From assembly GCF_008831285.2 (NCBI RefSeq), contig NC_045150.1:9436001-9500000 (forward strand): 64,000 nt of DNA. The letters are read 5' to 3'. The translations under genes were made by a program, and so were the position numbers. This document shows positions 23,943 to 37,016 of the stretch, piece by piece. The notes below the pieces were generated by a model. That model was not told where the DNA came from and searched no databases. It was given only the letters and a program-made list of their open reading frames with translations. Numbering within the stretch: the stretch's first letter is position 1; every line of letters starts with the position of its first letter. This stretch comes from Nymphaea colorata (lineage: Eukaryota > Streptophyta > Magnoliopsida > Nymphaeales > Nymphaeaceae).

Positions 23943-24155
23943 TCATGTTGAAACAATGAACTTTGAGGGTCGTCTGCGGAGATGATCAATGACAGGCATT
24001 GAAAGGACCACATTGTTACTATCTCGGAGTTCATTATCCTTTTGAACATGAAATTCAGATTCATAAAATTGCACAGTTCTACTTCTAAATATAAAATCGC
24101 ATTCGAAACCGTATATTTTGTGAAAGTTGTTGTACAATGGAACAGGGCATTGCAA
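23943..24155 (-). other. Unassigned open frame, possible exon
   Basis: A 70-codon minus-strand frame ending in TGA, with a mixed polar composition (KIYGFECDFIFRSRTVQFY, DNELRDSNNVV). It could be the last exon of the same unknown gene as the exon-like block at 24816-25010, but no splice join could be demonstrated. A chance frame is equally possible. Confidence 0.2.
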
Positions 24156-24815
24156 CTATTGTTTGTTGGATTTGATAAACTCAACTCAAAAAGATGCTTC
24201 CTTGATTTAGACTAGTAAATTACACTTTTACAATAGCTGAAGCCTAGACAGAAAGTATGTTTGTCACTGAACCATATTATTGCATTGCTAATGCAACAAG
24301 GTTGGAGGTTCCACTGGCTTAATTTGTTATTGAATTGTCAATTTTCTTTGACTATGGATTTGTGCCATAGTCCCATCTTCAATCAGAGCTGATCATTGCA
24401 AGACAACACATATACTAATTTTCACTATTCGATGTTGAACCACTACTTCAGTAAGGTATGAAGTAGGTGTATGAGTTAAAGGAAAATCACAAACACATGC
24501 AAACACACAAACGAGACGGATTTACGTACCCCAAATCACTAGAACTTATTTCCATGAAACAAACACACTTGATTACATGTAACTGAGTTGCCCTTATCTC
24601 TTTCATATCGATCACAAGTTCGAGCAGGCAGCAATTTTTTTATCATACATTTTTCTCTTATCATGCAACTGACTATGCTTTGGCAAGAAGTTTCTTTACA
24701 TGGTGGATTTGGTTACATATTTGAATGATTTGGGTGGGCACTCTTTCCTTTACATTTGACACAATAATCTTGTGAGTTCCCATTTTCATCAGTATTGCCT
24801 TTCAGACAACCTTAC

Positions 24816-25010
24816 CTTGGAACTGATAACTGCCATACAGTGGTTGTTACTTTTTATTAGCCTGGGCAGCTGTTCAGTAGCAAGTGATAATGGTTTAGAA
24901 GGTTCAACAGTAGGGATGTCCCCTGCTTTTAATAGATGCCATTCCTTCTGTAACCATGCTCGTATGAAGACTTCGTCTTTTCTCCTGCCATATGCTAAAA
25001 GCTCTGACAT
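24816..25010 (-). other. Exon-like block of unknown family
   Basis: A minus-strand frame of about 65 codons, with protein-like composition (ELLAYGRRKDEVFIRAWLQK, then EWHLLKAGDIPTVEPSKPLS), ends at a consensus donor AAG|GTAAGG at 24816/24815. An AG acceptor candidate lies near 25005-25015. It sits between the VOC gene and the PPR pseudogene, on their strand. I do not recognise the family. It may be a surviving exon of a decayed gene or an exon of an unannotated gene whose other exons I could not place. Confidence 0.35.
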
Positions 25011-25627
25011 GTGCTACAATGTGGGGCCGTTATCATTTACTATGCGATCTGCCAATTTTAGCAATGGAATCAAAATGCAGTGTCACCTTATTATCATGTC
25101 CATTGGGAAATCTATTAGAAGAAATCTTATCTCGAAATACTTGCAAGTCTGTTATATTCTGGATACATCACCAGTTCATCTATAATAATAAATTCAATAA
25201 ATGTATGTAATTTTCTGTTGATTAGTTGAACTCCAATCATTAGCTTTTTTGTAATGAGATATAAAGAGCTGAATAGTAATGAAAGGACACATTTTTTGCT
25301 CAAGAGTTCTCTGTTCTGAGCAATTCCTTTTTCTGCGTCAGTAGGTTCTTTGTTTTATGTTCCATGGAGATCTCAATCCCAACTGTTCTTTGTAACAATT
25401 CATAAACTTTTGAGTACATGACATAAATATTTTACAAGTTCATTGTAGTATATTTGCAGATTAGCCTTTAATGGAAATGAATCCTCCCACTCTGGAAGTG
25501 AAAACTTACATCCTTTATTTCTATATAATATATAAAGAATGCATTTACGATTTCAAGAATTACATGATTCCAATGCAGAAATTATAAGAGTATGATAGAT
25601 TTACGAAATTGTGATCTTCATTTAACT

Positions 25628-26990
25628 TCAAATAGAAGCTGCTTCAACTGCATGATCTTTTAATATTGCCAACAACTCATGAACACCTTCAGGATCATAT
25701 AGTTGATTTTTCATTCCATCAAATCTGTCTTCTGTCGTCCAAGTGTAGCCAACTGGGTTTCCATTTTCTGACCGATGCAGTTGATTTTCTCTGTCCTGTT
25801 CCCTCACTCAAACCATAGGTAGGAGGATAGGATCTTGGAAGAAACTAAAGTGACTGTGTCTTTCCTAGTTTCAACTTTGTGAATAATTCTACCATATCTC
25901 TCATGGTGATATAGGTAACTAACTGGATCAGATTGATCCTTAAATTTCCCTAAAGTCATACAGTATGCTGATAGTATGCCATTTACAGTGATCCAATTTG
26001 CATTGATGCCTTCTTCTTGCATTTTTTGGAAAAAAGATACAACTCATTCACCTTGGCCATGAACAACAAATCCTGAAATCATTGAATTCCATATCACGGT
26101 GCTGCTGCGATGTGCTCTTTCAAATGCATGAGCAGCAGACTCAATGCAGTCACATTTGGAATACATAGTGATTGTGGCAGATTGAACTGAATATTTTCTT
26201 TGCAACCCTGACACAATTGATAAACTATGTATTTCTTTTCTTATTCCCAGCGAACCAAAATCTGCACAAGCTCTTAGTGCTGCGGTTAAAGAAAAAATGG
26301 GTCCAGACGGATGCCAGAATTTCACATTTGACATCATACTTTCAAAGCTAGGTCAACATTTCGATTCTTAACATGGTCTGAAACTATGGAAGTCCATGAA
26401 ACTATATCTAACGTTAGGTTATCCATCCTCATTTTGCAAAAGAACTTCTGAGCTTCATCTACTTTTCCACTTTTGGCAAGTCTTGAGATCAGTCCATCCC
26501 AAACGACTATATTCCTCTCAAAGCTTTTGTTGAAGAGTTTCATTGCTGCAGAAAAACTTCCCATCTTAATATATGTCTCAACCAGCGTGCTCTGCAAATA
26601 AACATTTTTCAAGTTACTTCTTATACTTAAACCATGAAAAGATTTTCTAACTTTTAGAGCATCAACCAGGATGCATGCCCTCAAAATACTTGTAATAGTG
26701 ATGCAATCTGGTTCAACACCACATTCTTGCATCAAATTGAAGACTTATAATGCCTCTGTTCCATGTTCATGGTCCATATAGTTAGATATTAGTGTATTCC
26801 ACGAGCTTGGGTTTTGTTTGAACACAAGTGAATCGATTCTGTTAAGAAGTGCCTTCTCATCATCTAACAGTCTGTTGTTCACATAACCTTTGAGAAGAAT
26901 ATTTCATGTAACTAAATCAGGTTTCATGCCTGCCAAATCCATCCTGTGAACCAAATCTAGAGCATTATTTATTTGATCTTTCTTAACGGG
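25628..26990 (-). pseudogene. Pentatricopeptide-repeat (PPR) protein relic
   Basis: Minus-strand sequence with successive PPR motifs: LVHRMDLAGMKPDLVT, NPSSWNTLISNYMDHEHGTE, MMQECGVEPDCITITSILRAC, NIVVWDGLISRLAKSGKVDEA, SAAHAFERAHRSSTVIWNSMI, EEGINANWITVNGILSAY, and a C-terminal GYTWTTEDRF...VHELLAILKDHAVEA. PLS-type organellar RNA-editing or processing PPR proteins have this layout. The frame is broken: TGA replaces an expected Trp codon at about 26904-26906, TAA at 26745-26747, a frameshift near 26335, and TGA at 26044-26046. The 5' end is lost at about 26990, where unrelated sequence begins. No full-length parent is present in the window. Confidence 0.88.
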
Positions 26991-27715
26991 TTAATCCTCA
27001 AGCAAGTAGCTTATATACTAGAATGGGACTCGAGAGGTGACCAAATTCAGAGGGGAAATTTGGGAGGCTCTAGACAAGACTCAAAAGAGAAGTGAGCAGA
27101 CATATGGAAGAAGAACATCCTAGCTAAGGCATCTAGTTCCTCTACTTACCATGTGAGGGATGACTTCCTACGATGGACAAGATTAAAAGGACGGGTAGTC
27201 TACCCTTGCTAACGGATGCTCTCCATGTCATAGAAGGGAGGAAAATGATGCTCATTCTTATAAAGTGCAACATTGCTCACTGAGATCGGAAATTGTCAGT
27301 CAGCATATTTGGTAGGAAACACCTGTCTTGGCCAAGTGTGAGCAAAGAATTCCAGTTTTTTACACGGTAAGATGCCAATCGGAGTGGCTTAGGAAATGCT
27401 GGAGAGAGTGCTTTCCGTCGGTGTGCTAGAAACTGTGGCAGGTCATAAATTTAGTTGTTCATGTACGCAGTATATAAAAATATAGGGTGGGAGCAGCTTA
27501 GCGTCAATTCCAAGGAAGTAAAAAAAGGTGGTATGAAGCTGAATATGATTTACTTGTCCAGTGATTAAACATTCTTGAATCATTGAACAGGACTATTGCA
27601 ATCGTCACAACATCGAAAGATGGAACAGAAAGATGAAGAATGTGACAGAAGACACGTAGGTGCTCCCTGTGAAGTGGAGGAGCTTAGATACTTCCAAGAA
27701 CAACAGATGGTCTAA
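26991..27715. other. Unassigned, probably transposon-derived
   Basis: No coding exon is recognised. The abrupt loss of PPR homology at about 26990 suggests an insertion or rearrangement junction. The sequence has no terminal repeats that I could pair. Confidence 0.3.
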
Positions 27716-28045
27716 TCACCGATCTGCCTCCAGCTGGGGTGGGACATGATCTACAGAGTGAACTCCCCAGCAGATCGACAAGCAATTGGATAAACTTATT
27801 AACGCAGGTCCCCTTGCGGACCATTTTTTGTTAATCCTCTTAACGCAAGCCACAACTTGTGGACCATTTTTTGTTTTGATTTCTGTGTTTTTGCTTTGCC
27901 TCTCTGGTCCCGCAGGATGGCTTGGCCGGTTTTTGGTTGTGCCTTTTTGTTGCCCTGCGCCTCGTGTCATTCCGCTGTCATATCCATTTTTTAAGCAATA
28001 ATGGAGGGAAGTCTATCCCCCAGCATTTCCCGATGAAAAGAAAAA
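27716..28045 (+). mobile_element. Possible LINE 3'-end fragment
   Basis: A GC-richer stretch whose two halves repeat 'cttattaacgcaggtccccttgcggaccattttttgtt' as 'cttaacgcaagccacaacttgtggaccattttttgtt'. It ends in 'atggagggaagtctatcccccagcatttcccgatgaaaag' followed by an A-rich tail. That ending resembles the 3' end of a 5'-truncated plant non-LTR retrotransposon. No reverse-transcriptase domain is present, so the assignment is tentative. Confidence 0.3.
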
Positions 28046-28744
28046 AACAAATTTTGACACAAAAGTTTAGATCCGATTATTAATCGGATTCATATTTGGA
28101 ATCAATTTTCCCCACCGATCTATCAGGATCTCGAAATCGAAAAGGACACCCAATTCTGATTAAGTGCAAAATTTTGGACACAATTTTTGTTAACTTACAA
28201 TTCAAATCCAACTGCCAGTTGGCATGTGTCGAACATTATAATACAAAAATAGCTATATCCAATATTCCATATCCGCCAATCTATCCAATTACAAGTACCT
28301 TTTTTCAAGTCACAATTTTATAAGATGCTTTGACCAAATCTAATTCACAGATATGATGCACCTATTTATTTGGCAACAGAGGGAGAACCTTAAGAAAGCA
28401 CGACAAAAGATCGATCCTTGTCGAATGAACCGAGACACGGTTGGGATCTTAAAAACACTGTCCCATAGTTTTTGACACAGCAAACTCGTAATGCAGCTCA
28501 AGTAAAAATTCTCAGTGGAGTTGGTTCTCAAAACACTCGTTGCGGTGCGATGCTCTAATCATTTTCTCCTTGTATTGAAAAGCAAAGCTAAAAACAAAGG
28601 CTGCACAATCACAGAAGGTTATATCTACAAGCAGGTTATTCCAAAACAGAATTGCATTCATGCACAGACTGAACATAGACAGCCAGAACTGCATAGGCTC
28701 AAAAATTGCCACTTAACAGTGGTAGGAGAATATCATCCTAAAAC

Positions 28745-31086
28745 TCATGAGCCCCTTGATGTTCTTAGCCGAGCCTGCTGCCCTTCTAACCTTGCTTCAA
28801 GCAATTTGGCTTTGAGCGTATTCTCCTTCACTCCAGATGGCAACTTCACTGATCTTTCAGAGAAATCCAGCTCTGGAGATCTTTGATGGTAACCCCATTT
28901 CTGTACAGGGCTTGCTATCTCATGCACACCACTTACGCCTTTATCCTTAGAACCCACAATAGAATGTACATTCCATGAATAAGATTCTTCGTTGTGATCA
29001 ATTTCAGACCAGACCCTACCGCCATTGGAATGCAGTGACTGGCCCCTGACTGGCTTATCTGTTAGATGGTTCGTGCTATGAATAATGTGTCGAATTGATT
29101 TCCTGTCTTGGCAGCCATCTTGCACGTCAAAGTTTTCAGGATTTTGACACACGGAAATTTCAATCTGATCGGATTTGTCAGCTTCATCTTCATCAAGATT
29201 GCTAGTATGAGCAGCACTTGTCCTGTCTGCGAGAGGCGCCCTGCTTCCTGTTCTGCAACCATTTATCTTCTCTTTGAATTGTAGTTGAAAACTGGAAGAA
29301 TTTCGATGGCTGATACTATGTCGAGAAACTACATTTGGCTTAACATAGTTAGGTTTGTTAGCCACTTCAAGATCATCAGCAGCATTGCTTCCACGAGAAT
29401 TTTTCTTATCATCATTTGCAGCATCTTCACCGTTCTTGTTAAAACAATGCAAGTCACTAGCAATCGAATCTTCATCCCCAGCATACTGAGGTGCACTGGT
29501 GGCCTCGTTTAAGGGAACAGATTCAAGTGAGCGCCGACGGAGCCAATCATCCTTCAGAGCCGTATGAAGATAATTGATAACCTTTGAGTCTTGGGATTGT
29601 TTATTTCTGAGAAATGTTTCAATTTCAAAGTTTAGTCTATCCACCATCATGCTCTTCTCATCGGAGTCATGATTTGCATCTGCCAATTTCATCTGTACCC
29701 TCTCATCTAGCCAAGCTTCGGCTATATGCAGTATAAATCTGTCATCTCGTTCAGCTGGTTCTTTCTCATGCTTTTCTTTCAGGTTGCGAACTTCTTGTTC
29801 ATAATCTCCTATCCCCTTTGCAAATTCATCACAGAGATCTTCCAACACCAGTCTAGCTTTCCTCTCTTTGTCCAACTCTTTTACAGCCTTCGAAAGTGCC
29901 AACTTCATATCAGCTACCTCTCTCGCTAGCTTCCTGTGTAGGCTCTCTGACCTTCTCCTCAGTCTCCTCTCGTTGTCAAGCTCTTCCCTTATGGACTGAA
30001 CCGCTGCTTTAATCCTCTCATGCTCTCTGCTCTTCCTCATCAGCTTGTCCTCTGCATACTGTTTCATCAATTCATCTATTTCTTGACGATCTTCTTGCTG
30101 CACTTGAATCAATTCGTGAACCTGAGCACGTGCATGATCTCTTTCTAGTTTCAGTGTCTTAATGATTGATGCATTAGATGTCTGCTGTTCTTCCAGGATC
30201 CAAATTCGGTTTAATACTTTCAACAATTCTGTTGATGTTTTAAGATTACAGCCGAGTTCCCCAGGCCTGCTCTTGATGTCCAATGAACTACTTGGTGTAG
30301 TAGCCTGATTATATGCTCCACCCTTTTGAAAAAATAAAAACAAAAATAAGAGAATTGAAACTTGCATTGCATATGAAACAGTGGGGTTGACCATGAAACT
30401 CCTTTAGAACAATTAGTTCAACAGAAACAATTACTTCAAACTGATGGTATTGGAACACAGAAACATAAATGGAGAATCACTGCTGTCAAGCAAAACAAAG
30501 AACTGAAAATGGATCAAGAACTTGCAAACCACAATATTCAAGCATCAGCTGTACCTTACAATTGTTATGTAAAAGTTAGCAGTAAGTTTACAATAGATTA
30601 CCAGTCACCGAATAAGAGCAATGACTCTTACCTCCATTGAACTAACATAACTGACAGGAGATACAGGCTGCAGGGCCCGGTCATTTCCATTAATTAACTT
30701 CTGATGTTCAATCAATGATGCAGCAACTTGCCTCGTCAGACTACCATTACTTGGTCGCTGCAGGGATAGAAGTTCTGGGATAAGGAAAGAGGACGTACAG
30801 TGCTCAGATCTATTTACTTTCTGCTCCATGGAGCAGCACAAAAATTGTAAATAGATTCTCATTTGAGAAAGATCCCATGCATGAAATAGAGTAAATGAGT
30901 AAAGTTATACACAAAGAAGGCTCTGCAGGTAGGCCAACAGAGAGAGAGAAGAGAGAGAGGACAATGAAAAATCATTCACCAGAGTCAGTCTAAAAGTACT
31001 AAATCTGAGGCAAGAACTGCAAGACTTAATGCACATACTAAAAAAATACTTTCAATGGAGAGCAAGAAACCTGCAATAGAAAATGG

Positions 31087-31142
<56 letters not shown>

Positions 31143-32794
31143 ATGTAAAGAATTGATAAATTCAGTAACGCACAAACTAAAGGTATACTTGCGAAACCGA
31201 GAAAAAGAAACCTGCAAGAGAAAAGCAAACCAACAGAAAGACCTGATCTGATCAATGTAAAAATAAAACCTACCGTACAAAAGGCAGTACGATCAGCTTA
31301 AAAAAAAACAGTAGAACTAGCATGTACCAATCTGAAGAGACGCTTTCATAAATATGTAGATATCCATATCCATGTCCCAATTTTTCAGTAAGTAGCCAAG
31401 TTCAGTCTCAACTCTACCTCGAGAAACTTCAGAATACCAAGATAAGTGAAATTCATCTAGCAATTAGAAGGTAGACAGAGAAGACGTTGACAACAAGACA
31501 CGCATGCTGCAGCCAAAGATATTACAACAAAGCTACAGAATTACTTAAAAGTGGTACCTACAACAGAAGGAAAGGCAACCATCAAATCGTGCAGCATCAA
31601 CATAAAAAGCCTATTTAATAAAACTCTCGTTATATACAAAATATAATGCCTTTAAACAACCGTAAATCCGCAAACGAGATCATGGCAAAGCTCAATATAA
31701 AGTAGCCATAGAGCATAGGACCACCCTTCGATCATGATTAATGACATGTTCATACGAACCAGAAAGGAAACCACTAAGCATAATGTAAACACACAGCGAG
31801 AGATAGAGAGAAACGAAAACTCGCGAAGAGCAAAACGTCAAACTCATTATACGGCTATTAGAGAGGATAAGAAAAGAAAAAGAATCAAACCACAAAAACA
31901 GAGAAAACAGACAAATTACAAGCCATCATGAGATAAAAACATACAGAAGAAGACGGTACAAGCGCATTCTCCTGTAAGCTAAGGATTAGACTGAATTTCC
32001 GGCAAGTTGAGAAAAAGTTAGCAGCCAAATAGGTGGTTACATAAAAACCTATCAGATCAAGGATGAATTGATCCAAGAAAAAAAATTAGAAGAAAAAAAG
32101 ACAACTAAATCAAATGGATACTCGAATTCCAGGATGCCCATCAGTCAACAAGCAAAAATTAACCCATTATAGAAAAGAAAAAGTTCAGAGAAAACAACCC
32201 ACAAATCTTGACCACAAAACAACGAATTAACCACTAAAAAATCGTCACCACGACGTTAAGAAACAATCACTAATCAGTGAATACCCACTAAACTGCCCAC
32301 TCTAAGAAAAAGAAAAACATCCAGAAGAGAAGTAAAAACAGAGAGAAAAGGGTCACCTGATCGTGAGTTGGGCTGCGAGAAGCATCATCCAAATGAGAAG
32401 GAAAATCAAGGCCTTTCTCTTTACTCCTCCCTACCTTCCTGACAACTTTCTTCATTTTCCTACCGGAATCTGAAGGTGGTGGTGGCATAATCTTCTGAAG
32501 CTCCCAGAGATTAGCGCCAAGCTTCCGAGCAGACACTGTTAGACCCTTCCCGTTATCTCCGCAATAAATTTTGCTGCCACCCTTTTCATCATCACTCAAC
32601 TCCATTTTCCATGTGGGCACCGGGGTCAAGGCTCCTCCTCTCCTGCCTAACAAGATCCCTTTCCTCAACTTTATGCCCAAGAACTCCTGCTTTTCTGCTT
32701 GCTCCCCAACTACTAATTCTTTACTTTCACCACCATCCACCTTTAATTGCCCACCCTCATTTCCAGCCAGCCCCTCCTCATCCTCCTCCTCCAT
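28745..32794 (-). CDS. Plant coiled-coil 'USO1-like' protein
   Basis: Three exons on the minus strand join in phase 0: 32794-32357 (146 codons), 30820-30632 (63 codons) and 30322-28745 (525 codons and stop), giving about 734 residues with GT-AG introns. Family landmarks occur in order: KRGILLGRRGGALTPVPTWK-type segment near residue 45, VSARKLGANLWELQ near 90, SLTRQVAASLIEHQKLI with RALQPVSPVSYVSSME at exon 2, and SSSLDIKSRPGELGCNLKTS with ELLKVLNRIWILEEQ opening exon 3. A coiled coil follows (about residues 245-400), then a polar tail. This matches the plant family annotated 'intracellular protein transport protein USO1-like', related to BRANCHLESS TRICHOMES. Molecular function is mostly unknown, and the USO1 label reflects only coiled-coil resemblance. 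The second exon could start one codon earlier. The CT-rich leader lies upstream at 32.8-32.95 kb. Confidence 0.88.
31090..31139. repeat. (AG)25 microsatellite in intron 1
   Basis: Uninterrupted AG dinucleotides inside the first intron of the coiled-coil gene. The Leu-Ser-rich frame across it is an artefact of the repeat. Confidence 0.95.
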
Positions 32795-33020
32795 CCCACA
32801 AAAAAAAAGAACCGGGTCTTTGTTTCCTGTCTACCTCCTTTCTTTTAGGTCCTTCCAGTAGGCCCTCTCTCCCCCTCCCCCCCTCTCTCTCTCGCACTCT
32901 CTCTCTGTCTACAGTTCCTTCTGTAATTCCTTTTCTTTTCCCCTTTTTGTGCTTTTCTAGAGGGAGCATGTTGGAGCGACTCGAGAGTACAGCTCTGAGG
33001 TTTGAGTGCAGTCCAGCAGA
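32795..33020 (-). promoter_or_regulatory. Leader/promoter of the coiled-coil gene
   Basis: Sequence 5' of the start codon is strongly GA-rich on the minus strand (CT-rich on the plus strand at about 32860-32910), typical of plant leaders and core promoters. No clear TATA box was found. Plus-strand frames here are antisense shadows. Confidence 0.4.
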
Positions 33021-33099
33021 CACATGGAAGTTTTCTGATGTGATTGGATTCGGTCTAACAAAGAGTAGATCTCGAGGGGTGAGGTTTTGGCATTCTGAT

Positions 33100-34092
33100 T
33101 AATGGAAGCTTTCACTCAAGTGTGCCTTTGGTCCTTTCTGTAGTCAACAGCATTCTTTTAATTTTCGTTTCTTAAATTAGAGTTTACAGAGAACATGCGG
33201 AATGATGAAACCTCGCCCTCTACCTAGGCACCTAGCTTAGCAGGCGTCACATGATTCTGGATTTCTGGGCCTCAAAACTCAAGATATTGAAGGTTTTGCT
33301 CAAGATCCTCAACCGTAAAGGAATTCATTCTGATTGTGGTACAAGGGAGGTCCTCTTTTTCTTCTACCAGAAATTGGTTTCATGGTAAATTTCATGATTT
33401 TTGCAATTTTTATGAAGTATAATTAAACTAAATATGCAGCAATTAAACACTCTGTGAGAACATTTATAGCTTTCCTAATTTTTTAGGCTTCATAATTGCC
33501 GAACAAGCTCCATGAAGAGTAAACTTTTTAAACAAAATGGTGAGGAATTCTAAAACTTTCGACTTTTTTAACCTCAAAATTTGCGGAAGCATGTGATTGT
33601 CCGGCAATTTTTTTAATGCATCTTACGGTTGAATCACCTGAAAAAGAAAAATAAACAAAGGTCTAGGCTTGACTTTTTCTCAAAATTTTCACTTATTAAT
33701 TTATTGAAATTTTTTAGAGAAAAGCTCACTTCATTGGAATAATTGGAATAAATGGAGCAAGCGATACGGGTGTACAAGCACCACTTGCTTGCGACCCAGA
33801 CCCGTTTGGAACTCAGTCCATAGGAATCCGAGGAAACGAGGAGGATTGTCAAACTCCACTTGTGAATCCTTTTTTAAATACAAAAATCCGCTGGACTAGA
33901 ATATCATCAAACATTGAATTCCAATTCACTTCAAAATCTTATTTTAATGGTTGACATGGTACTACTTATTTCAAATAAAATCGGACCCAATTAGATTTTG
34001 CAAGTTCATAACATTACCTTGCATAAGTGAGAGGAGAAGAAATAAAAAAATCCTAAGTTGACGAGTTTTAATTGAAACTCAATTTTGTAATC

Positions 34093-34155
<63 letters not shown>

Positions 34156-34680
34156 AACTGAGTAACGTTAGCTGACTATGGTTGAGGCTAGGGCAAGTCT
34201 CTCATACTCGGAATTATTTTAAAAATGCAAAAAAATTTAATGTGATATGACTTGTTGCTAAATGCCGGGTACAAACTTTTAAAATATGAAAAAAAGAAAC
34301 TTTTAAATGCGATATGACTTATTTTTAAATGTGATACGACCCGTTTTCAACCCTCCCCACTCATTTCCACTTCTATTGTGTGACATGACTTTTCCTTGGT
34401 CTCCCCCTCTTAAAAGTTAACCCTTGACAAATTATTTTAAACTTTGTTTTAAATCAATTAAAAACTTAATTAAGTAAACAAGTACAGAATCAACAAATTT
34501 TAATGTTGAAAGGATATGTCATGGATGTTGTTAATGCACAGCAGCAGTAATAGACAAATATCTACGGAGACCTCATTCTGGCTTCAAGTCATGATTCCTG
34601 TTTGTAAAATAGTGAACATTTTTGAATGACAAGAGAGATCGAGAGTTCTTTTTGGATGTGTTGGATTCGACAATTTCATG
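33100..34680. other. Intergenic, no gene recognised
   Basis: AT-rich, with a long (TA)n array at about 34096-34150 and no coding signal. Confidence 0.6.
34096..34150. repeat. (TA)27 microsatellite
   Basis: Uninterrupted TA dinucleotides. Its length is likely to vary between individuals or assemblies. Confidence 0.95.
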
Positions 34681-34686
34681 TGAATA

Positions 34687-34895
34687 ACCTTCTACTGTTA
34701 AGAATTATATTTGTTTTATATTTTTTTAGGAAATAAAATCTCAATTTTTTAACCATTAAAGTTTGAGATTTTATATATAATATATATATAGTATTTCTAA
34801 ATTTGGTTTAAATCAAACTTTGATGGTTAAAAAATTGAGATTTTATTTTTCAAAAGAATATAAAACAAATATAATTCTTAACCAGTAGTAGAGGT
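34687..34895. mobile_element. Fold-back MITE, ~80-bp arms
   Basis: The left arm (from 34687, 'accttctactgttaagaattat', then 'tctcaattttttaaccat') and right arm (ending 34895, 'ataattcttaaccagtagtagaggt') are reverse complements over about 80 bp at roughly 90% identity. They flank a short AT-rich centre. A non-coding ~210-bp inverted-repeat element fits a miniature inverted-repeat transposon or a fold-back hairpin. No clear target-site duplication was found. Confidence 0.7.
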
Positions 34896-34899
34896 ACCA

Positions 34900-36300
34900 T
34901 GGGGCTGGTGTGGGCAACTCTCCAGACTATAAACCTTTGTAAAATTTTTATTTATCATGTATTTGGCTCAGGCATAGGCATAGTAAGTTGGATAAGTGCC
35001 CTCAGCTAAAACTTTTGGACTCTGACACTGTTTTTAACAAGAAAAAAATAAACCCTTTTACTATGTATGCCAGACTTTGATGAAGGGACCATTGGTTCTT
35101 GTGACATTGAATTGTGGAGATTAAATTGCACTAGCAAACAATTTTTTCAAGAATACAAAAATACTCTTCCAGGAAAGAAAAAGAAAGAGCAAAAGAGGGA
35201 AACAAACTTTTCTTAAACAAAACCTATTGTCTCCTTTCATGAGTAGTTTGAACGGGTGAAAGGACAACTTGATATATGTAACTTGGTCAATATCAATGTC
35301 GACTTCTGATCTATTTGGAATCAATGGCCTACATTATTCTCATACAACCTGATATATGAAGGTTGATACCTATTTGCTTCTATATATATATATATGAAAA
35401 CTGTCACCCCCCTGCTGCAGAGACTGAAGAGAAAACGATATTTGTTGCGTAGAATTCAAAATTCAATGGTCATTAAAATAAAATTTTAAATTAAATCTAT
35501 AACATGTGCTAAAATTTTAAAACTCAGCAGCTACTTTCTCATTCTTAAACCACAAGCACACACATTCCTTTTACATGCCGTATAAGTACATAGTCCAAAC
35601 AAAAACAAGCCTACAATAAATGATTTGCAGTGCAAATTTAGAGACTTGATTAAAAGTGACACTCAGACGTCTTACTCAAAAGCTCTATCTCACTCAACTG
35701 AAAAAGAAAATGCTCAAAATAGTGAGTCCTAGTGACTCTGTGAGCATAGTTACAGTTAAATTTCACACTACTCAATCAACAATTTACATGACCCACAACC
35801 TATTGAAATTAAACTAAAATTAGTTTTTCTTAATTACTTTTTATGAAACTCTTGATGTTATTTAACTATAAGTCTAATGCAATATCTAAACTTTTTATTC
35901 TTAGCAGCTTAATGAATGTACGTAGCGCATCATGATGTGTTCCAATATATGGGCTAAACCATTTTATATTACATTTCCGTTTATTATTTATAGCCAACTT
36001 TACTTTACTATCAATAAACAAAGCATGCTATAAAATATGCTGTAACAACCATAATAGAAGTCCAATGCAACATGTGACTGCGTATCTCATTTTCTATGAA
36101 CATAAGCAAATCAAGATTATATCTTAATCAGCCATTCTAAAATCTGTTGTAAGAATTCATATAATTATCCAGCCATTTGTATATTAATTCAACTACCCTA
36201 AATTCCACTCATCAACTAAACAGAACAAACACGCAACAAATCTGTCATATATAATAGAAAGCCCTATTTAATATGATCTTTATATATATATATGAGAAAA
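34900..36300. other. Intergenic, no gene recognised
   Basis: AT-rich sequence with short (TA)n runs at about 35380-35396 and 36280-36293. No exon-like frames with splice support. Confidence 0.55.
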
Positions 36301-36319
36301 GGAAAATATTACAAATAAA

Positions 36320-36745
36320 ATAAGTTTGAAACTTCGTTTCAAGATTACTGGAAAAAGAAATAATGCAGGACACGTGACACCAACTGCTTCATTTTCTACT
36401 TTTCGATCGGTTTGCGGTCGATCGAATAGACTGATTGAAGGCGAATACTTCGACAACTTTGGTAGCATTGGGCAGTACTTGCTCTGCTACTACTGGAGAC
36501 ATTGGATTCTTTGAGCGAAGCAGGAAGGAAGCAACTCGTAGTGTGACCACCGCAGCTGATTGCGGCAGAAGCAAACAAGGGAAGGTTAGCATCATATCGC
36601 GAGCGTTCCAGGTTCAGTCATCCATGGCGGACGAAGCCAATTACGGAGGAAACTTTACAGCTTCTCGCGTTGGACTCCACCGTATGTCGTCCTGCATTAG
36701 CCGCTGTCAATCGTCTGCTGCGTCGTCTTCTTCCCATTGAATTCG
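36320..36745. other. Unassigned open-frame block
   Basis: Several frames of 60-100 codons are open on both strands in this GC-richer patch, for example plus 36435-36740 (TSTTLVALGSTCSATTGDIG) and minus 36389-36595. No domain is recognised, and I cannot decide the strand. It may be a relic exon or an open stretch by chance. Confidence 0.2.
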
Positions 36746-37016
36746 ATAATAAGTGGGCTCCAACCCCATTTAATGAGAATCACAACTGAAATCCTTTTCG
36801 AATTCCATCCCTGTACAATGCTTTTGTCCGGAAATACACCTTTAGATTCATAGGGATGCACTTGACTTAGAGAAGATAAGTATATCATAGAAAATACCAT
36901 TCTCTCATTTTATAAAAATATCAAGCAGTACTTGATGAGCACTATGGTACTTGATGGGGCCCGGGCTCTCGTATGTGCCATACAACATTTTTTTTAAGGG
37001 ACGACTTGGAACTTAG

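Noticed and set aside
24772-25185. 137-codon plus-strand frame
   Set aside because: No known domain and irregular composition. The opposite strand has the more protein-like frame with a consensus splice donor.
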